A DNA stretch of 64,000 nt. It comes from an uncultured Clostridia bacterium. GTDB lineage: Bacteria; Bacillota; Clostridia; Oscillospirales; Acutalibacteraceae. This document shows positions 61,943-64,000 of this stretch, in pieces. The notes beneath the pieces are model-generated. The model did no database searches and had not been told where the DNA came from. It worked only from the letters and a program-made list of their open reading frames with translations. The first letter of the stretch is position 1, and the number at the start of each line of letters is the position of its first letter. The stretch is from the NCBI GenBank assembly GCA_945983355.1, contig CAMFSU010000013.1:1-64000 (forward strand), in the 5' to 3' direction. The translations under genes were made by a program, and so were the position numbers.

Positions 61943-63774
61943 TACAGATTTTCGACTGCGAGGTTTTTGCTTACGATTGGTTTTTCGTCTTCAAAGACCT
62001 CGAAATAAAGGAGTACACCGTAGTTCACAACGATAACGAAGCGGTCATTGAGTTTATGAAAATCGACCCTCTGCTTGGCGGTTTCAACAATAAGCACTAC
62101 GACCAATTCATTCTCAAAGCGGTACTCGCAGATGCGACTCCTCAGCAGATAAAGCAGGTCAACGATTACATAATCGAGCAAGACGGGAACGGATGGGAAC
62201 ATCCTCTCGTTCGTGAATGTAAGACCTACTTCGAGCAATTCGATTTATTCGATGATTGCCAAATGGGTCTGTCGCTGAAAGCCATAGAAGCTCATCTCGG
62301 AATGGATATTCGAGAGACAACTGTTGACTTCACTATCGACAGACCGCTCACCGAAGAGGAAATCGAGGAGGTAATCTTTTACTGTAAGCACGATGTCGAT
62401 GCGACAGAGCGGCTCTATTACCTCAGACAAAACTACCTCGATAATAAACTCTTCCTCGGTCGTGCAAAGGGTATAGACGATGGCAGAGCCTTGTATATGA
62501 CAAATGCCAAACTCACGGCAGCATACCTCGATGCTCAAATGAAAGAGCATAACGATGAGCGTGAGTATCAATACCCGACCAACCTGCTACGGCAGTATAT
62601 CCCCGATGATGTATTCGTGTTCTTCGACCGATTACACGACAAGACCATAAGTGATTACGAGGTCTTTTCAAGTAAGTTGAATTTCAACATCGGAGACTGC
62701 CAATGCACAATCGGTTATGGTGGAATCCACGGGGCTATCCCGACATACAGGGAGAAGTCCACGGATAACCGCTCTATCCGAAACAGAGATGTGGCGAGTT
62801 ACTATCCTCACCTTATGACCCTCGATGGTTATTGCTCTCGTAATATGCCGAACCCACAGGTCTATGCAGATATGTTGGAACGCAGAATGAAGGCGAAGAA
62901 ATCGGGAGACAAGGCACTCGCAAACGCTTTGAAGCTCGTAGCCAATACGACCTACGGCGTTATGCTGAACAAGTACAACGATATGTACGACCCTCTTATG
63001 GGTAGGTCGGTATGTATCACGGGGCAGTTGAGACTCTTAGAGTTGGCTAACCACCTCGTTGCCGACTGTCCTACACTCAAAATCGTTCAGTTGAACACCG
63101 ATGGTATTATGGTTTCTCTTGATAACTGCGACCTCGAAACATACGACCAAATATGTCAAGAGTGGCAGGATAGAACGGGCTTCGAGTTGGAAGAAGACTG
63201 CATCTCTGAAATCATCCAAAAGGATGTAAACAACTACATTGAGATTGCCATAGATGGTAGCACAAAGATAAAGGGCGGTCAGTTGGTGCGTGGTATCGCT
63301 CCGGCAGGTGCGTTCAATATCAACAACAATGCGACCATCGTGGCAAAGGCACTACTCGATTATTTTGCAAAAGGAGTCTCGGTTGAAGAGACAATCGAAA
63401 GTTGTAACGACCTACTCTCCTTCCAACTTATCGCAAAAGCATCGAGTAAATATGCGGCGGCGTATCACATTATTGCAGGTGAAAAGGTTCTCGTGCAGAA
63501 GTGCAATCGTGTGTACGCCACAACAGAACGGGAATACGGAACTCTCGTCAAGACCCATTCCGAAAAAGGCAATGATGTGAAAATTGGCGGTCTGCCGGAG
63601 CATTGCCTTATCGACAATAACAATGAGTTGAGTATCGAACGAGTGGATAAGAAGTGGTATATAAAACTCGCTAAGAGGTATATTAACGACTTCCTCGGAA
63701 TCAAACCTCCGAAGAAAAATACTCGTAAGATTAACTCACTCGCAAAACAAGCACTAAAATTATTGGAGGTATAA
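61939..63774 (+). CDS. Phage-type family B DNA polymerase
   Basis: A 611 aa replicative polymerase. Exonuclease motifs: IFDCEVFAYDW, GGFNNKHYDQFIL and FYCKHDVDATERL. Polymerase motifs: A RDVASYYPHLM, B KLVANTTYGVM, C VQLNTDGIMV. Motif C has Asn where the usual YxDTDS has Asp. The ORF track opens at 61861; the ATG at 61939 (IQIFDCE) overlaps the methyltransferase stop and begins the exonuclease domain. With helicase, nuclease and ERF-like protein it forms the element's replication module. Confidence 0.9.
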   Translation: MIQIFDCEVFAYDWFFVFKDLEIKEYTVVHNDNEAVIEFMKIDPLLGGFNNKHYDQFILKAVLADATPQQIKQVNDYIIEQDGNGWEHPLVRECKTYFEQFDLFDDCQMGLSLKAIEAHLGMDIRETTVDFTIDRPLTEEEIEEVIFYCKHDVDATERLYYLRQNYLDNKLFLGRAKGIDDGRALYMTNAKLTAAYLDAQMKEHNDEREYQYPTNLLRQYIPDDVFVFFDRLHDKTISDYEVFSSKLNFNIGDCQCTIGYGGIHGAIPTYREKSTDNRSIRNRDVASYYPHLMTLDGYCSRNMPNPQVYADMLERRMKAKKSGDKALANALKLVANTTYGVMLNKYNDMYDPLMGRSVCITGQLRLLELANHLVADCPTLKIVQLNTDGIMVSLDNCDLETYDQICQEWQDRTGFELEEDCISEIIQKDVNNYIEIAIDGSTKIKGGQLVRGIAPAGAFNINNNATIVAKALLDYFAKGVSVEETIESCNDLLSFQLIAKASSKYAAAYHIIAGEKVLVQKCNRVYATTEREYGTLVKTHSEKGNDVKIGGLPEHCLIDNNNELSIERVDKKWYIKLAKRYINDFLGIKPPKKNTRKINSLAKQALKLLEV

Positions 63775-63780
63775 ACCAAA

Positions 63781-64000
63781 TGGCTACTAAGAAAACAGAA
63801 ACCCCTATCGAAACCGCCACTATGAATGTGTGGCAAAAACTTCTCGCTTCAAGGATGGATTTCTTGAAACAGAAGGTCAAGCAATCCGGCGTAAATCTTC
63901 ACGCTGAATTTACCTACTTCGAGTTGAAGGACATCGTGCCGGTCGCAACGGACATTTTCGCAAAGTACAACTGCGTGTTCTTAACCACTTTCCCCGAAGG
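63781..64000 (+). CDS. ERF-family single-strand annealing protein (partial)
   Basis: Open to the window edge, with 73 residues visible. NVWQKLLASRMDFLKQKVKQSG and AEFTYFELKDIVPVATDIFAKYN match the N-terminus of ERF-family phage recombinases. GGAGG lies 9 nt before the ATG, 6 bp after the polymerase stop. Confidence 0.75.

Noticed and set aside
1-64000. CRISPR arrays
   Set aside because: No series of regularly spaced direct repeats or cas genes seen.
54171-64000. Integrative conjugative element instead of prophage
   Set aside because: No relaxase or type IV secretion gene is visible; polymerase, helicase, repressor and ERF-like genes favour a phage-like replication module, though the rest lies outside the window.

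Overview
The window looks like a chromosome segment of an AT-rich, spore-forming, gut-associated Clostridia (Oscillospirales-like Bacillota). The signs are a PolC-type replicase, a GerA-family germination operon, MEP-pathway isoprenoid genes, a bile salt hydrolase-like enzyme, and intrinsic terminators between most transcription units. There is no rRNA gene, so no species is named.

Layout. (1) 0-10 kb, minus strand: pyrH-frr, a terminator, then uppS-cdsA-dxr-rseP-ispG-polC, joining ribosome recycling, lipid and isoprenoid precursor synthesis, a site-2 protease and the replicase. (2) 10-12.4 kb, plus: pduL, hemW and a histidine phosphatase, then a roughly 360 bp palindrome-rich non-coding stretch. 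(3) 12.8-22.4 kb, minus: a PqqD-like protein overlapping an OPT peptide transporter, a PepD peptidase, a compact gerKA-gerKC-gerKB operon behind a forespore-type promoter, and lepA-vanY. (4) 22.4-31.4 kb, plus: an almost complete pyrimidine operon (pyrC-carB-pyrK-pyrD-pyrF-pyrE-pyrB-pyrI, without carA) behind a leader with an intrinsic attenuator. (5) 31.5-42.8 kb: an S1-domain protein, a kinase-like/PqqD/S26 signal-peptidase-like cassette, a TM2 protein, a degenerate phosphoribosyltransferase, an ion transporter, cysK, ppa, GDPD, an MFS carrier, patatin, bioY and a bile salt hydrolase-like gene. (6) 42.9-53.9 kb, minus: one surface polysaccharide operon from a single promoter: glf, two GT2s, a GT4, a polymerase-sialyltransferase fusion, wzx, a neuA-PseG fusion and neuB. 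It would make, activate, transfer, polymerise and flip a nonulosonate-containing glycan. (7) From about 54.2 kb to the end: the left part of an integrated prophage-like element with different base and codon use. It carries a large serine recombinase, an XRE repressor with operators, small Cys-rich proteins, a transglycosylase, a PD-(D/E)xK nuclease, an SF2 helicase, a C5 methyltransferase frameshifted at a G9 tract, a B-family DNA polymerase and the start of an ERF-like annealing protein. The element runs past the right edge.

The most unusual points are a PolC without its proofreading exonuclease domain, a polymerase-sialyltransferase fusion, a NeuA-PseG fusion without NeuC, an orphan kinase/PqqD/S26B cassette, an undersized germinant receptor, the G9-interrupted methyltransferase, and a pyr leader that does not look like a PyrR site. 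All calls come from reading the sequence; no database search was run.
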